A stretch of 64,000 nt of DNA, taken from JAIUNP01 sp020161975 (GTDB taxonomy: Bacteria > Pseudomonadota > Alphaproteobacteria > Rhizobiales > Beijerinckiaceae). The notes beneath the pieces were generated by a model. The model saw only the letters and a program-made list of their open reading frames with translations. It had not been told where the DNA came from and ran no database searches. Position 1 is the stretch's first letter. Each line of letters begins with the position of its first letter. The translations under genes and the position numbers were made by a program. Positions 18,832 to 28,400 of the stretch are shown here, piece after piece. The DNA is taken from assembly GCA_036745275.1 (NCBI GenBank), contig DAIOGK010000004.1, positions 124,001 to 188,000 on the forward strand, written 5' to 3'.

Positions 18832-20040
18832 ATGACCGATGCCTTCATCTACGATCACGTCCGCACCCCGCGCGGCAAAGGCAAGGCCGACGGCAGCCTG
18901 CATGAAGTGACCGCGCTCAACCTTGCCACTGCACCGCTTAAGGCGATCAAGGCGCGGAACAACCTCGACCCTGAACTGGTCGAGGACATCGTGCTCGGCT
19001 GCGTCGACCCCGTAGGAGAAGCCTCGGCGGTCATCGCCCGCTCGGCCGCGATTGCGTCGGGCTACGGCAAGACGGTTCCGGGCGTGCAGATCAATCGCTT
19101 CTGTGCTTCGGGCCTTGATGCGGTGGCCTTTGCTTCTGCGCAGGTCATGTCCGGCCAGAAGCAGATGGCGATTGGCGGCGGCGTTGAGTCGATGAGCCGC
19201 ATCGGCATGGGCGCTTCGGGCATGTTGCCGGCGGTCGATCCCTCGGTCGCCATTCCCTCCTATTTCTCGCCGCAGGGCGTGGCAGCGGACCTGATCGCCA
19301 CGAAATACGGTTTCACCCGCGACGACTGCGATGGTTTTGCCGTGGAAAGTCACCGCAAGGCAGCGAAGGCCTGGGCGGAGAAGCGCTTTTCCAAATCGGT
19401 CATTCCGGTAAAGGATGTCAACGGCATCACCTTGCTCGACCGGGACGAGACCATTCGACCGGACGCGAACATGCAGGCGCTTGGCGCGCTGAAGCCCTCC
19501 TTCGTGATGATGGGCGAACAGGGTGGCTTCAGCGCGGTGGTCATCCAGGGCCATCCGGAGGTCGAGGCCATCAACCACGTCCACCATGCCGGCAATTCCT
19601 CGGGCATCGTTGACGGCGCGTCCGCCGTGCTGGTCGGCTCGAAGGCCGCCGGCAAAAAGGCCGGCCTCAAGCCCCGCGCCCGCATTGTCGGTTTCCAGTC
19701 ACTGGGCTCGGATCTCGCACTGGCGCTGACCGGCCCCAGCGATGTGACGAAAAAGCTGCTGAAATCGACGAAAATGTCGCTGAATGACATCGATCTCATC
19801 GAGATCAACGAGGCTTTCTCGTCGGTCGTTCTGCGCTACATCCAGGCGCTGGATCTCGATCCTGCCAAGGTGAATGTCAATGGCGGCGCCATCGCCATGG
19901 GCCATCCGCTCGGGGCGACCGGGGCCATGATCCTCGGCACCGTCATTGACGAGCTCGAGCGCCAGGACAAGGCCGTCGGCCTCGTCACCCTTTGCGTGGC
20001 CCATGGCATGGGCACCGCGATGATCGTTGAACGCGTTTGA
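18832..20040 (+). CDS. fadA: Acetyl-CoA C-acyltransferase (thiolase), FadA-type
   Basis: A 402-residue thiolase. The acylated Cys91 is in NRFCASGLDAV, His358 in GGAIAMGHPLGATG and the second catalytic Cys388 in TLCVAHGMG, all as in degradative thiolases. It would cleave 3-ketoacyl-CoA to acetyl-CoA. An AAGGA site precedes the ATG. A 159-base gap separates it from the dehydrogenase gene, with several GC-rich dyads, while fadB follows after 21 bases. Partnered with the adjacent multifunctional FadB it should form the beta-oxidation complex. Confidence 0.94.
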   Translation: MTDAFIYDHVRTPRGKGKADGSLHEVTALNLATAPLKAIKARNNLDPELVEDIVLGCVDPVGEASAVIARSAAIASGYGKTVPGVQINRFCASGLDAVAFASAQVMSGQKQMAIGGGVESMSRIGMGASGMLPAVDPSVAIPSYFSPQGVAADLIATKYGFTRDDCDGFAVESHRKAAKAWAEKRFSKSVIPVKDVNGITLLDRDETIRPDANMQALGALKPSFVMMGEQGGFSAVVIQGHPEVEAINHVHHAGNSSGIVDGASAVLVGSKAAGKKAGLKPRARIVGFQSLGSDLALALTGPSDVTKKLLKSTKMSLNDIDLIEINEAFSSVVLRYIQALDLDPAKVNVNGGAIAMGHPLGATGAMILGTVIDELERQDKAVGLVTLCVAHGMGTAMIVERV

Positions 20041-20061
20041 TCCTGACCGGGAGTTAATTCG

Positions 20062-22281
20062 ATGAAACTCACAAACTTCCGTTTCGAGACCGACGCCGAC
20101 GGCATCGCCCTCATGACCTGGGACATGACCGACCGCGCGATGAACGTTATCACCGAGAGCGTGATGGCGGACCTCGACGCCGTGATCGACCATGTGGTCA
20201 AGACCGACGCGATCAAGGGCTGCGTCATCGTTTCAGGCAAGCCGGACAGCTTTTCGGGCGGCGCGGATCTCTCGTTGCTGGAACGCTTCGGCACCGAATA
20301 TGCCAAGCGCGTCAAATCGGACGGGCCTGACAAGGCGAGCGCGTTCCTCTTCGAGCAGTCCTCGTCACTTTCGCGGCTCTACCGCAAGCTTGAAACCTGC
20401 GGGAAACCCTTCGCCATCGCGGTGCATGGCATCTGCCTTGGCGGTGCGTTTGAACTTGCGCTCGCCTGCCATCATCGCGTTGCCTCGGATTCGGAGAAGA
20501 CGCGTCTTGGCCTGCCGGAAATCAAGGTGGGGCTGTTCCCCGGCGCCGGCGGCACGCAGCGCGTCTCGCGCTTGATGCAGACGGGCGATGCCTTGCAGAT
20601 GCTGTTCCGCGGCGACCAGATCAAGGCTCCGCTCGCCAAGGGCATGGGCCTCGTCCATCAGGTCGTGCCCCAGGACCAGATCGTCGAGACGGCCAAGGCC
20701 TGGATCAAGGCCGGCGGCATCGCCAAGGCGCCGTGGGATGTGGAGGGCTACAAGCTGCCCTCCAACAAGGTGCACACGCCGCAGGGCATGATGATCTGGC
20801 CGCCGGCCAACGCCATCTACCGCCGCGAGACCTTCGACAACTACCCCGCCGCCCGCGCCATCCTTCAGGTGGTCTATGAGGGGCTGATGTTGCCGATGGA
20901 CCTCGCGCTGCGCGTGGAAAGCCGGCATTTTGCAAAGATCCTGACCTCGCCGGAAGCTGCGGCGATGATCCGCTCGCTGTTCCTGTCGAAGGGCGAGCTT
21001 GAAAAGGGCGCGCGGCGGCCCAAGGGCGTGCCGCCGACTTCCATCAGGAAAATCGGCGTCGTCGGCGCCGGCTTCATGGGCGCGGGCATCACCTATGTCT
21101 CGGCGCTGGCCGGGCTTGAGGTCGTACTGGTCGACCGCGATCAGGAATCGGCCGACAAGGGCAAGGCCTTCAGCCACAAGCTGATCTCCGACCAGATCAT
21201 GAAGGGCCGCGCAACCACCGCGCATCGCGATGCGGTGACGGGCCGGATCACGCCGACCGCTGATTACAACGCCCTGAAAGACGTGGACCTCATCGTCGAG
21301 GCCGTGTTCGAGGATCGCGCGGTGAAGGCCGAGGTCATCAAGAAGGTCGAGGCGATCATCGGCAAGGACGTGATCTTCGCCTCCAACACCTCGACGCTGC
21401 CGATCACCTCGCTGGCCGAGAATGCCACGCGCCCCGACCAGTTCGTCGGCATCCACTTCTTCTCGCCCGTCGACAAGATGCTGCTGGTCGAGGTCATCAA
21501 GGGGGAAAAGACCGGCGACCGGGCGATTGCGACCGCGCTTGATTTCGTGCGCATCATCAAGAAGACGCCGATCGTCGTCAACGACACCCGCGGCTTCTTC
21601 GCCAACCGCTGCGTGCTCAACTACATCCGCGAAGGCCAGCTGATGCTGGTCGAGGGGGTGCCGCCGGCGATGATCGAGAACGTCGCCAAGATGGCCGGAA
21701 TGCCGGTCGGCCCGCTCTCGCTGATGGACGAGGTTGCGCTCGATCTCGGCTGGAAGATCCTTCAGGCAACCAAGAAGGACCTCGGACCGAAGTCCATCGA
21801 CCCCCGGCAGGAGAAGGTGCTGGAGGAGATGGTCGTCAAACAAGGACGCCTTGGCCGCAAGAACGGCAAGGGCTTCTACGACTACCCCGCCGACAAGGGA
21901 CCGAAGCGCCTCTGGCCGGGGCTCAAGGCCCTGACCGACAAGGCGCTTGACCCCGACACCATCGACATCACCGAGCTCAAGCAGCGCCTGCTCGTCTCGC
22001 AGGCGCTGGAGGCAGCGCGGACGGTGGAAGAGAACGTCATTACCGACGTGCGCGAGGCCGATGTCGGCTCGATCCTCGGCTTCGGCTTTGCGCCGTTCAC
22101 CGGAGGCGCGATCTCCTACATCGACGGCATGGGCACCAAGGCGTTCGTTGCTCTGTGTGATGCGCTCGCCAAGAAGCACGGCAAGCGCTTCGCCGCGAAT
22201 GCGCAGCTGAGGGAAATGGCCGAGAAGGGCGAGACCTACTACGGCCGTTTTGCCAGGCCCGGCAAACAGCGGGCAGCCTGA
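20062..22281 (+). CDS. fadB: FadB-type enoyl-CoA hydratase / 3-hydroxyacyl-CoA dehydrogenase
   Basis: A 739-residue multifunctional beta-oxidation alpha subunit. The crotonase domain fills about residues 1-190 with the catalytic glutamates in AFELALAC (Glu131) and LPEIKVG (Glu153). The NAD-binding fold begins at IGVVGAGFMGAGI (GxGxMG at 335-340), followed by FASNTSTLPITSLA and GIHFFSPVDKMLLVEVI, then the C-terminal 3-hydroxyacyl-CoA dehydrogenase domains with NRCVLNYIREGQ. It hydrates enoyl-CoA and oxidises the 3-hydroxy product with NAD. It lies directly behind the thiolase gene. Confidence 0.95.
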   Translation: MKLTNFRFETDADGIALMTWDMTDRAMNVITESVMADLDAVIDHVVKTDAIKGCVIVSGKPDSFSGGADLSLLERFGTEYAKRVKSDGPDKASAFLFEQSSSLSRLYRKLETCGKPFAIAVHGICLGGAFELALACHHRVASDSEKTRLGLPEIKVGLFPGAGGTQRVSRLMQTGDALQMLFRGDQIKAPLAKGMGLVHQVVPQDQIVETAKAWIKAGGIAKAPWDVEGYKLPSNKVHTPQGMMIWPPANAIYRRETFDNYPAARAILQVVYEGLMLPMDLALRVESRHFAKILTSPEAAAMIRSLFLSKGELEKGARRPKGVPPTSIRKIGVVGAGFMGAGITYVSALAGLEVVLVDRDQESADKGKAFSHKLISDQIMKGRATTAHRDAVTGRITPTADYNALKDVDLIVEAVFEDRAVKAEVIKKVEAIIGKDVIFASNTSTLPITSLAENATRPDQFVGIHFFSPVDKMLLVEVIKGEKTGDRAIATALDFVRIIKKTPIVVNDTRGFFANRCVLNYIREGQLMLVEGVPPAMIENVAKMAGMPVGPLSLMDEVALDLGWKILQATKKDLGPKSIDPRQEKVLEEMVVKQGRLGRKNGKGFYDYPADKGPKRLWPGLKALTDKALDPDTIDITELKQRLLVSQALEAARTVEENVITDVREADVGSILGFGFAPFTGGAISYIDGMGTKAFVALCDALAKKHGKRFAANAQLREMAEKGETYYGRFARPGKQRAA

Positions 22282-22290
22282 GGCTCTGCC

Positions 22291-22842
22291 ATGAACCTCT
22301 GGTTCCGCGTGCTGTGGCTGTTCGTGACGGCGCCCTTCCGGGGGCGCCTCACACCTCCCTTCGAGGCTTCCTCGATCCGGTTCCGGGTCTGGCCGTTCGA
22401 TCTCGACACCAACCTGCACATGAACAACGGGCGCTATCTGACAATCGCCGATCTCGGTCGGGCTGATTTGCTGGTGCGTTCGAATCTGTGGCGGGCCGTG
22501 TTGAAAAAGGGCTGGCTGCCAATGTTGTCGGGCGGAATCGTCCGCTGGCGGCGGGAATTGAAGCCATTCCAGCCTTTTGAACTGCGCACCCGCGTGGTGT
22601 TCTGGAATAGCCGGAACATCGTTATGGAGCATCAGTTCATTATTAACGACGGCGACGAGGAGACTGTCGCCGCCGTTGCGCTGGTCCGGGGCGGACTTTA
22701 TAATCGTCGCGAGGGTAAATTCATCGACAGCGCGGCGATTTTCCGTGAGGTCGGTTATGATGGCCCTTCACCCGAAGCCACGCCAGAGGTTGCCGCCTTC
22801 ATGGCCGCCGAGGATGAATTGAAACTCAGTTTAGTCGCCTGA
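22291..22842 (+). CDS. Acyl-CoA thioesterase of the hot-dog (4HBT/THEM6-like) fold
   Basis: A 183-residue protein. WPFDLDTNLHMNNGRYLTIADLGR is the hot-dog active-site region with the conserved Asp and the MNN stretch, and LVRGGLYNRREGKFI matches the THEM6/thioesterase-like group. A short hydrophobic N-terminal segment (residues 4-15) may attach it to the membrane. It starts 9 bases after fadB, so it belongs to the fad operon and would hydrolyse stalled or unusual acyl-CoAs. Substrate is not determined by sequence. Confidence 0.83.
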   Translation: MNLWFRVLWLFVTAPFRGRLTPPFEASSIRFRVWPFDLDTNLHMNNGRYLTIADLGRADLLVRSNLWRAVLKKGWLPMLSGGIVRWRRELKPFQPFELRTRVVFWNSRNIVMEHQFIINDGDEETVAAVALVRGGLYNRREGKFIDSAAIFREVGYDGPSPEATPEVAAFMAAEDELKLSLVA

Positions 22843-22870
22843 TTTTCTCAGGTGTTCGACATGGTGCGAA

Positions 22871-23494
22871 ATGGCGCGTCAGATCGACTATTATTTTGCC
22901 CTCTACAGCCCCTGGTCCTACCTTGGCCACAAGGCGTTGCTCGAGATTGTCGTCAAGAACAAGGCCCGGCTTGTCTACAAGCCGACACCGCTGGTGGGGC
23001 TCTTTGCCGAAACCGGTGGGCAGGTCCTTTCGCAGCGACACGAGGTTCGGCAGCGTTATCGCTGGGTCGAATTGCAGCGCTGGCGTGACAAACGCGGTGT
23101 TCCGCTGAAGCTGCAACCCAAGTTCTGGCCCTATGCCTCGACGCTGGCGGATCGCTGCGTTCTTGCGCTCAACGGCATCCAGCACGATCCCAATACCTTC
23201 GTCACGCTCGCCTACAAGGCGTGCTGGGAGAAGGATCTCAATCTCGCCGACGAGACGATCATCGCTTCGCTGCTGATGGCATCCGGGCTGAAGGCGCCGG
23301 AAATCCTTGCTGCGGCGAACAGCCCGGCTGTCGAGGCCGCCTACGAGCAGAACAAGGTGGATGCTGCTGCTGCCGGCGTCTTCGGCGCGCCGAGCTATGT
23401 GCTCGACGGCGAGGTGTTCTGGGGACAGGATCGGCTGGACCTGCTTGACGAAGCCCTTTCGAGTGGGCGCAAGCCCTATGCCCCGCGCCCCTGA
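22871..23494 (+). CDS. 2-hydroxychromene-2-carboxylate isomerase family (DsbA-like, GSH-dependent)
   Basis: A 207-residue thioredoxin-fold protein with the family start YYFALYSPWSYLGH, in which Ser replaces the DsbA cysteines and binds glutathione, and the ending GVFGAPSYVLDGEVFWGQDRLDLL. These are the signatures of the HCCA isomerase/GST-kappa family. The classical role is in naphthalene degradation, but no such pathway is near; here it closes the fad cluster, so an isomerase or peroxidase role on lipid or aromatic CoA intermediates is possible. A GAGGCGG/CCGCCTC dyad (23493-23511) lies between it and the convergent SCO gene. Confidence 0.88.
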   Translation: MARQIDYYFALYSPWSYLGHKALLEIVVKNKARLVYKPTPLVGLFAETGGQVLSQRHEVRQRYRWVELQRWRDKRGVPLKLQPKFWPYASTLADRCVLALNGIQHDPNTFVTLAYKACWEKDLNLADETIIASLLMASGLKAPEILAAANSPAVEAAYEQNKVDAAAAGVFGAPSYVLDGEVFWGQDRLDLLDEALSSGRKPYAPRP

Positions 23495-23509
23495 GGCGGG
23501 GCAGCCGCC

Positions 23510-24103
23510 TCACTTCAGGAGCCGTTCCATCTTTGCCACCTTGGCCGGCTCGGCATCGTTCGGGTCGAGTGTGCCAAAGAACTGGCCCTTGCGATCAAAG
23601 AGGTACAGGGTCGCCGTATGGTCCATGGTGTAGCCTGAGGGCGTCGACACCTTGCGGTAGTAGGCCCTGTACTGTTTTGCCACCGCCGCAAGCTCGTCGG
23701 GCGTTCCGACCATGCCGATGATGCGGCTGTCGAAGGCCGAGAGATATTCCTTCAGCAGCGTCGCGGTATCACGTTCGGGGTCCACCGTGACGAAGTAGAC
23801 GTGGAAATCCTTCGTCTTCGGATCCATCTTCCTGAGCAGTTGCGAGGTTTCAAACATCGCCGTGGGACAGACATCCGGGCATTGCGTGAAGCCGAAAAAC
23901 ACAGCGTAGGGCTTGCCCTTTTCCGCCTCGCCGATGTCGACGCGACTGCCGGTCGAGGCCTGCATCGAGAAGGGGCCGCCGATGGCCGCTTTGGGCGGCT
24001 CCGGCGACAACAGCAGATAGCCGGAAACGGCGGCGATGATGAGGACAAGACCCCATGCCGTCCAACGAATGAACTTAAGCGGTGAAAGCGAAGATTGTGC
24101 CAT
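23510..24103 (-). CDS. SCO1/SenC family copper chaperone
   Basis: A 197-residue protein anchored by a membrane helix at about residues 13-32, with the thioredoxin-like domain in the periplasm. The copper ligands are seen: Cys75 and Cys79 in FFGFTQCPDVCPTAM and His162 in TMDHTATLYLFD. SCO proteins deliver copper to the CuA centre of cytochrome oxidase or reduce its cysteines. It follows the PCuAC fusion gene by 65 bases and the DUF2946 gene upstream, forming a small copper group. Confidence 0.93.
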   Translation of the reverse strand: MAQSSLSPLKFIRWTAWGLVLIIAAVSGYLLLSPEPPKAAIGGPFSMQASTGSRVDIGEAEKGKPYAVFFGFTQCPDVCPTAMFETSQLLRKMDPKTKDFHVYFVTVDPERDTATLLKEYLSAFDSRIIGMVGTPDELAAVAKQYRAYYRKVSTPSGYTMDHTATLYLFDRKGQFFGTLDPNDAEPAKVAKMERLLK

Positions 24104-24168
24104 CTCTCTCTCCCTGAAGCGGATGCCGGCCTTGCGCCAAAGCCGGCCGGCATCCGGTCGGTTGTTTG

Positions 24169-24996
24169 TCAGTGGTTGCCATGTCCGCCGGCGTCGCCGC
24201 GGGCGCCGATGGCCATAGCCTTGAACTCGACCGGCACCTTGCCAGCCTTTTCGAAAACCAGCTCACCCTTCAGCGTCTCGCCCTCGCGAATGGGCCGCTT
24301 CAGGTCGATGAACATGAAGTGATAGCCGCCTGGCTTGAGTTCAACCTTGCCCCCGGCTGCAACAGCAAGGCCCTTGTCGAGCGCGCGCATTTTCATCACG
24401 CCGTTGTCCATGGCCATCTCATGGACCTCCAACACGCGCGCAACCTCGATCGAGCCGCCGATCAGACGGTCATCCGCCTTGCCGGTGTTCTCGATGGTGA
24501 TGAAACCGCCCGCGACCCTGGCGCCCGGGGGTGTCGCGCGCGTCCAGGCCGGGCTGAGCTTCAGATCGCCCGACATCGCCGCGGATGCGGCATGGTGGTG
24601 TCCACCACCCGCCTGCGCCATTTTCTGCGACGCATCCTTGATCCTGATTGCCGGCGCCGGCGATTTCAAAGAGTGCGCATCCTGCCCGGCGGGCAGATGC
24701 TCGGTCATGCGCGTCTCGAAGATGAACCCGTCATATTCGTTGTCACCAAGACGTCCACCGCTCCGGTTGATGCCCCGGGCGCCCCCGGTCAGCGACTTTC
24801 CGTCGATGACGCCCAAGGGAAATCCGACCCGAACGGGGTGGGTGGCGATGCCTTCGCAGCCTTGACCAAACTTCTCGGCGGCCTTGCAACCAGCATTCTG
24901 GGCGGCCTTGGTCACTTCAGGGCCGGCGTGGCTGAAGGCAGGTTGATAAGCCGTGACTGCCAGCAGCAGCCCGGCAAACAGCGGGATGTGTTCCAT
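24169..24996 (-). CDS. PCuAC copper chaperone fused to an eroded YcnI (DUF1775) domain
   Basis: A 275-residue periplasmic protein with a signal peptide (about 1-22). Residues 23-120 align by eye with YcnI/DUF1775: SHAGPEVTKAAQNAG, CEGIATHPVRV, SGGRLGDNEYDGFIF, and AGQDAHSLKSPAPAIRI, but two blocks usual in that family are missing and its conserved Trp is absent. A His-rich linker (133-135) leads to a complete PCuAC domain (about 141-265) with the copper motif VHEM (192-194), Met203, and GGYHFMF (His226, Met228). PCuAC carries Cu(I) to cytochrome oxidase assembly factors, fitting the following SCO gene. The first half is probably not a working YcnI domain. Confidence 0.8.
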   Translation of the reverse strand: MEHIPLFAGLLLAVTAYQPAFSHAGPEVTKAAQNAGCKAAEKFGQGCEGIATHPVRVGFPLGVIDGKSLTGGARGINRSGGRLGDNEYDGFIFETRMTEHLPAGQDAHSLKSPAPAIRIKDASQKMAQAGGGHHHAASAAMSGDLKLSPAWTRATPPGARVAGGFITIENTGKADDRLIGGSIEVARVLEVHEMAMDNGVMKMRALDKGLAVAAGGKVELKPGGYHFMFIDLKRPIREGETLKGELVFEKAGKVPVEFKAMAIGARGDAGGHGNH

Positions 24997-25032
24997 AGGG
25001 TTCCTCGTTTCACAGACATGGGGTTGATGGGT

Positions 25033-25395
25033 TCAACCGATCTGTGGAGGACCTCTTGCGCGGGTCAGGAGAAGCTTTGCCGCATCATGCTGTGCATCCG
25101 TTTCGGGCGCATAGACCATGGAGGCGGCAAGACGCGTTGGCAGTACCGTCCCCGGCGCCGGCACATCGCCTGGCAGCGGACACACCGCGCAGTGGGCATG
25201 ATCATGCGCATCGGGCGCGCGCAACGGGTCGTTGATGCGCCCCGCGCCGGAACAGAGCACGGCGGAGCCGCCGCCCGCGAGCGCGACCGCGCCCATTTCG
25301 CCCTGCATTCGCGCGCCGGCGATCCCGCCCAGCAGCACGAGCGCCGCAAGGACAAGCCGCAGAACCTCGGGCCGGAGCGGACGCGTCTTTGTCAT
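25033..25395 (-). CDS. DUF2946-like membrane/periplasmic protein of the copper group
   Basis: About 120 residues from the ATG at 25395. It has a single N-terminal hydrophobic helix (about 11-29), then a short metal-like motif DAHDHAHCAVCPL with His residues flanking a CxxC, and ends in TRARGPPQIG; the CxxC and RGPP ending resemble DUF2946, a family often found with copper chaperones and outer-membrane receptors. It lies just upstream of the PCuAC fusion on the same strand, so a copper-related role is likely by context. The start codon has a weak ribosome-binding site. Confidence 0.65.
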   Translation of the reverse strand: MTKTRPLRPEVLRLVLAALVLLGGIAGARMQGEMGAVALAGGGSAVLCSGAGRINDPLRAPDAHDHAHCAVCPLPGDVPAPGTVLPTRLAASMVYAPETDAQHDAAKLLLTRARGPPQIG

Positions 25396-25437
25396 CACCG
25401 AACCGTTTACGCCGAACAGGGGCGAAGCGTAAAGCAC

Positions 25438-28400
25438 CTATTCGGCAGCGCTCTCCATCTGCGACCGCGCCTGGGTCAAGAGGGCGCGCAGCGCAGCGGG
25501 CTTCAGCGGCTTTTGCAGGAGATGCATGTCGGCCTTCAACGCCGCGTCGCGCACCTCGGGCGAGCGGTCCGCTGTGATCAGAATGGCCGGGAATGCCGTG
25601 CGGAAAGCGCGGCGCAGGCGCTGGACCACGCCAATGCCAGTCGTGTCGTTGTCGAGATGATAATCGGCCAGAATGATATCGGGCTTGTCGCGCCGCCCCT
25701 TCAACTGCGCGCGCGCCGTGGCAAAATCCGATGCGGTGAAAACCTTGCAGCCCCAGCCTTCCAGCATGACCCGCAGACCATCGAGAATGCTCGGCTCGTT
25801 GTCGATCGCCATGACCGAGAGCCCCGCCAGCGGGGTCGAGGCTGTCGGGGCCAGTTCAACGGGCGTTACCGCATAGATCGCCACGGAGACGACCGGAACC
25901 TCAAGCGAAAACACCGTGCCGCGCTTGCCGGACGGGCCGACGGCGATGCGATGTTCCAGCACGCGCGAGATGCGGTCGACAATGGAGAGGCCAAGACCAA
26001 GGCCGCGGGCTTCCTTGGCGCCTTCATCAAGCCTCTGGAATTCCTTGAAGATCGCGCGCTGTTTGGCTTCCGGAACACCGATGCCGGTATCGCGGACCTC
26101 GATGCGCAGCTTGTCGCCGTCGCGCCGCGCGCCGACCAGAACGCGGCCTTCCGGCGTGTACTTGATGGCGTTTGAAATCAGGTTTTGCAGAGCCCGCCGC
26201 AGCAGACGACGATCCGAACGGATCGAGAGACGCGAAGCGATGAACGTCAGTTGGAGGTTCTTCTGGCTCGCAAGAGGTGCAAATTCCACAGACAGCTGGC
26301 GGAAGAGTTCATCCACCCGGAAATTCGACCATTCCGGCCTGAGCTTGCCCGTGTCCAGCCGCGAGATTTCAAGCAGCGCACCGAGGATTTCCTCAACCGC
26401 ATCAAGGGAGGAGCCGACGTTGCCAGCCAGTTCCGACTGGGATCGGTTCTCGGAACGCTCGGCAAGGGCCGTCGCATAGAGGCGCGCGGCGTTCAACGGC
26501 TGGAGAATGTCGTGGCTGGCGGCGGCGAGGAAGCGCGTCTTCGACAGATTGGCCTGTTCAGCCTCGGATTTGGCGCGCGCCAGTTCCTCGTTCACGCGCG
26601 TCAATTCGTCCGTCCGTTCAAGAACCCGGCGCTCCAGCGTTTCATTCGCCAAATTCAGCGCCTTTTCCGCCGCTACTGCCTCGGAAATGTCCGTGTAGGT
26701 CGTGACGATGCCGCCATCGGGCAAGTGGTTTGAGCGGGTTTCCAGCCAGCGGTCGGGCTTGTAGAGACGCAGGCGCGCCGGCTCGGTGTTGTTGACGAAA
26801 CCATGCAGCCGGGCCGCGATGGAATCGGAGCTGAAATTGGGCCCGTAGGCGCCTCGTCGGGCGTTGTAACCCACAATATCGTCCAGTCCGACACCGAAAC
26901 GGACCAGATCGCCCGGCAACTCAAAAAGGTCGCTGAACGCGTGATTCCAGCAGACCAGCCGGAGATTGCTATCGAACACGGTCACGCCCTGCTTGGCGTG
27001 ATCGAGCGCGTGCTGGAGCAAGGTACGGCTGTACTGGATCGCGGCGGACGCGTCGTCGAGCAGTTTCAGCGCCGCCTCGGTCGAGACATTTCGGCGGCGC
27101 AGCATCAGCGACAGGACAAGGCGCGAGGACGCCGCACCGATCACCGAGGCGAGAAGATGTTCGGCAAAACGGATCGTATGGGCATCGGCTTCGATCTCGA
27201 TCGTATCATCAAGCCCCTGTCGTTCCGAATAGGTTGCAAACTCGGCGTTCGTCCGCTCCTCGCCCAGATAGCGCGCCACCGTCGTCTTGAGCTCAGCGAT
27301 GGTGACCGCGCTGCGCCAGAGCCGGAACCCGCTGCCCGCGATGCCGGTGTCGGCGCCAATGAACAGGTTGGCCTGAAGGCGCTCGACAGGTGTCGACGCC
27401 CGGCTCAGCGAGATTCCGACATAGAGCAGGATGTTGATGCCAAGCGAAATCAGCACCCCGCTGGCCAGGGGCGACAAATCCCCGATGGCAAAGGTCGCCG
27501 GACGCAGCCAGGCGATCCCCCAGATGCCATGATCGAGCCAGCTTGCGACGTCCCCGTCGGAACTGGCGAAGGACGGCAGCAGCAGGAGCAAGAACCACGC
27601 GAGCAGGCCGCCCACAGATCCCGCCACGGCCCCACGGGCATTGCCACCATGCCAGATCATGCCGCCGAAGAAGGCCGGGGCAAGTTGCGAGACCGCCGCA
27701 AAGGACAAAAGCCCGATGCTGGCAAGCGAAACATCGGTGGACGTTCGGTAATAGACATAGCCGAGCAGCAGGACCAACATGATCGCCATCCGGCGAATGC
27801 CGAGCACGATGCCCCCGAAATCCCAACCACCGAACTGCCGGGTTTCAGCCCGGACCGCCACCGGGTTACCCTCCCGCCGCTGAGCGCGAGCCTCGCGAAA
27901 ACGGCTGTTGCTCTTGAGCAGGATCGGAATGACAAGATCATTCGAGACCATCACGGAAAGGGCAACCGTTTCGACGATGATCATGGCCGTGGCCGCAGAC
28001 AGCGCACCGACAACCGCGATGGTCGTGATGGCGGAAGACTGCGATATCATCGGCAGCGCCAGCACCGTCAGATCCGCATCCACTCTGCCCTGAAGGCGCA
28101 GAAGGCCCGCAACCGCGATGGGCACGACGAAAATATTGATGGCAACGAGATAGGCCGGGAACATCCAGGCAGCCCGGCGCACGTCGCTCCGGTCCCGGTT
28201 TTCCACCACCAGCACATGAAACTGGCGCGGCAACAGCACGGCTGCGAAGGCCGCAATCAATGTGTTGACAATCCAGGTGCCAGCATCTGGCGCAAAATTC
28301 AGCTTGGCTCCGATGGCCGGGTCGGCCAGTGCCTGGGCAAACAGATCACCCCAGCCCCGAAAAATGCCCCAGACCGTGAAAATGCCAACGATCAGGAAGG

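Noticed and set aside
20365..22632. 755-residue minus-strand frame opposite fadB
   Set aside because: Shadow of a highly conserved enzyme; composition typical of antisense.
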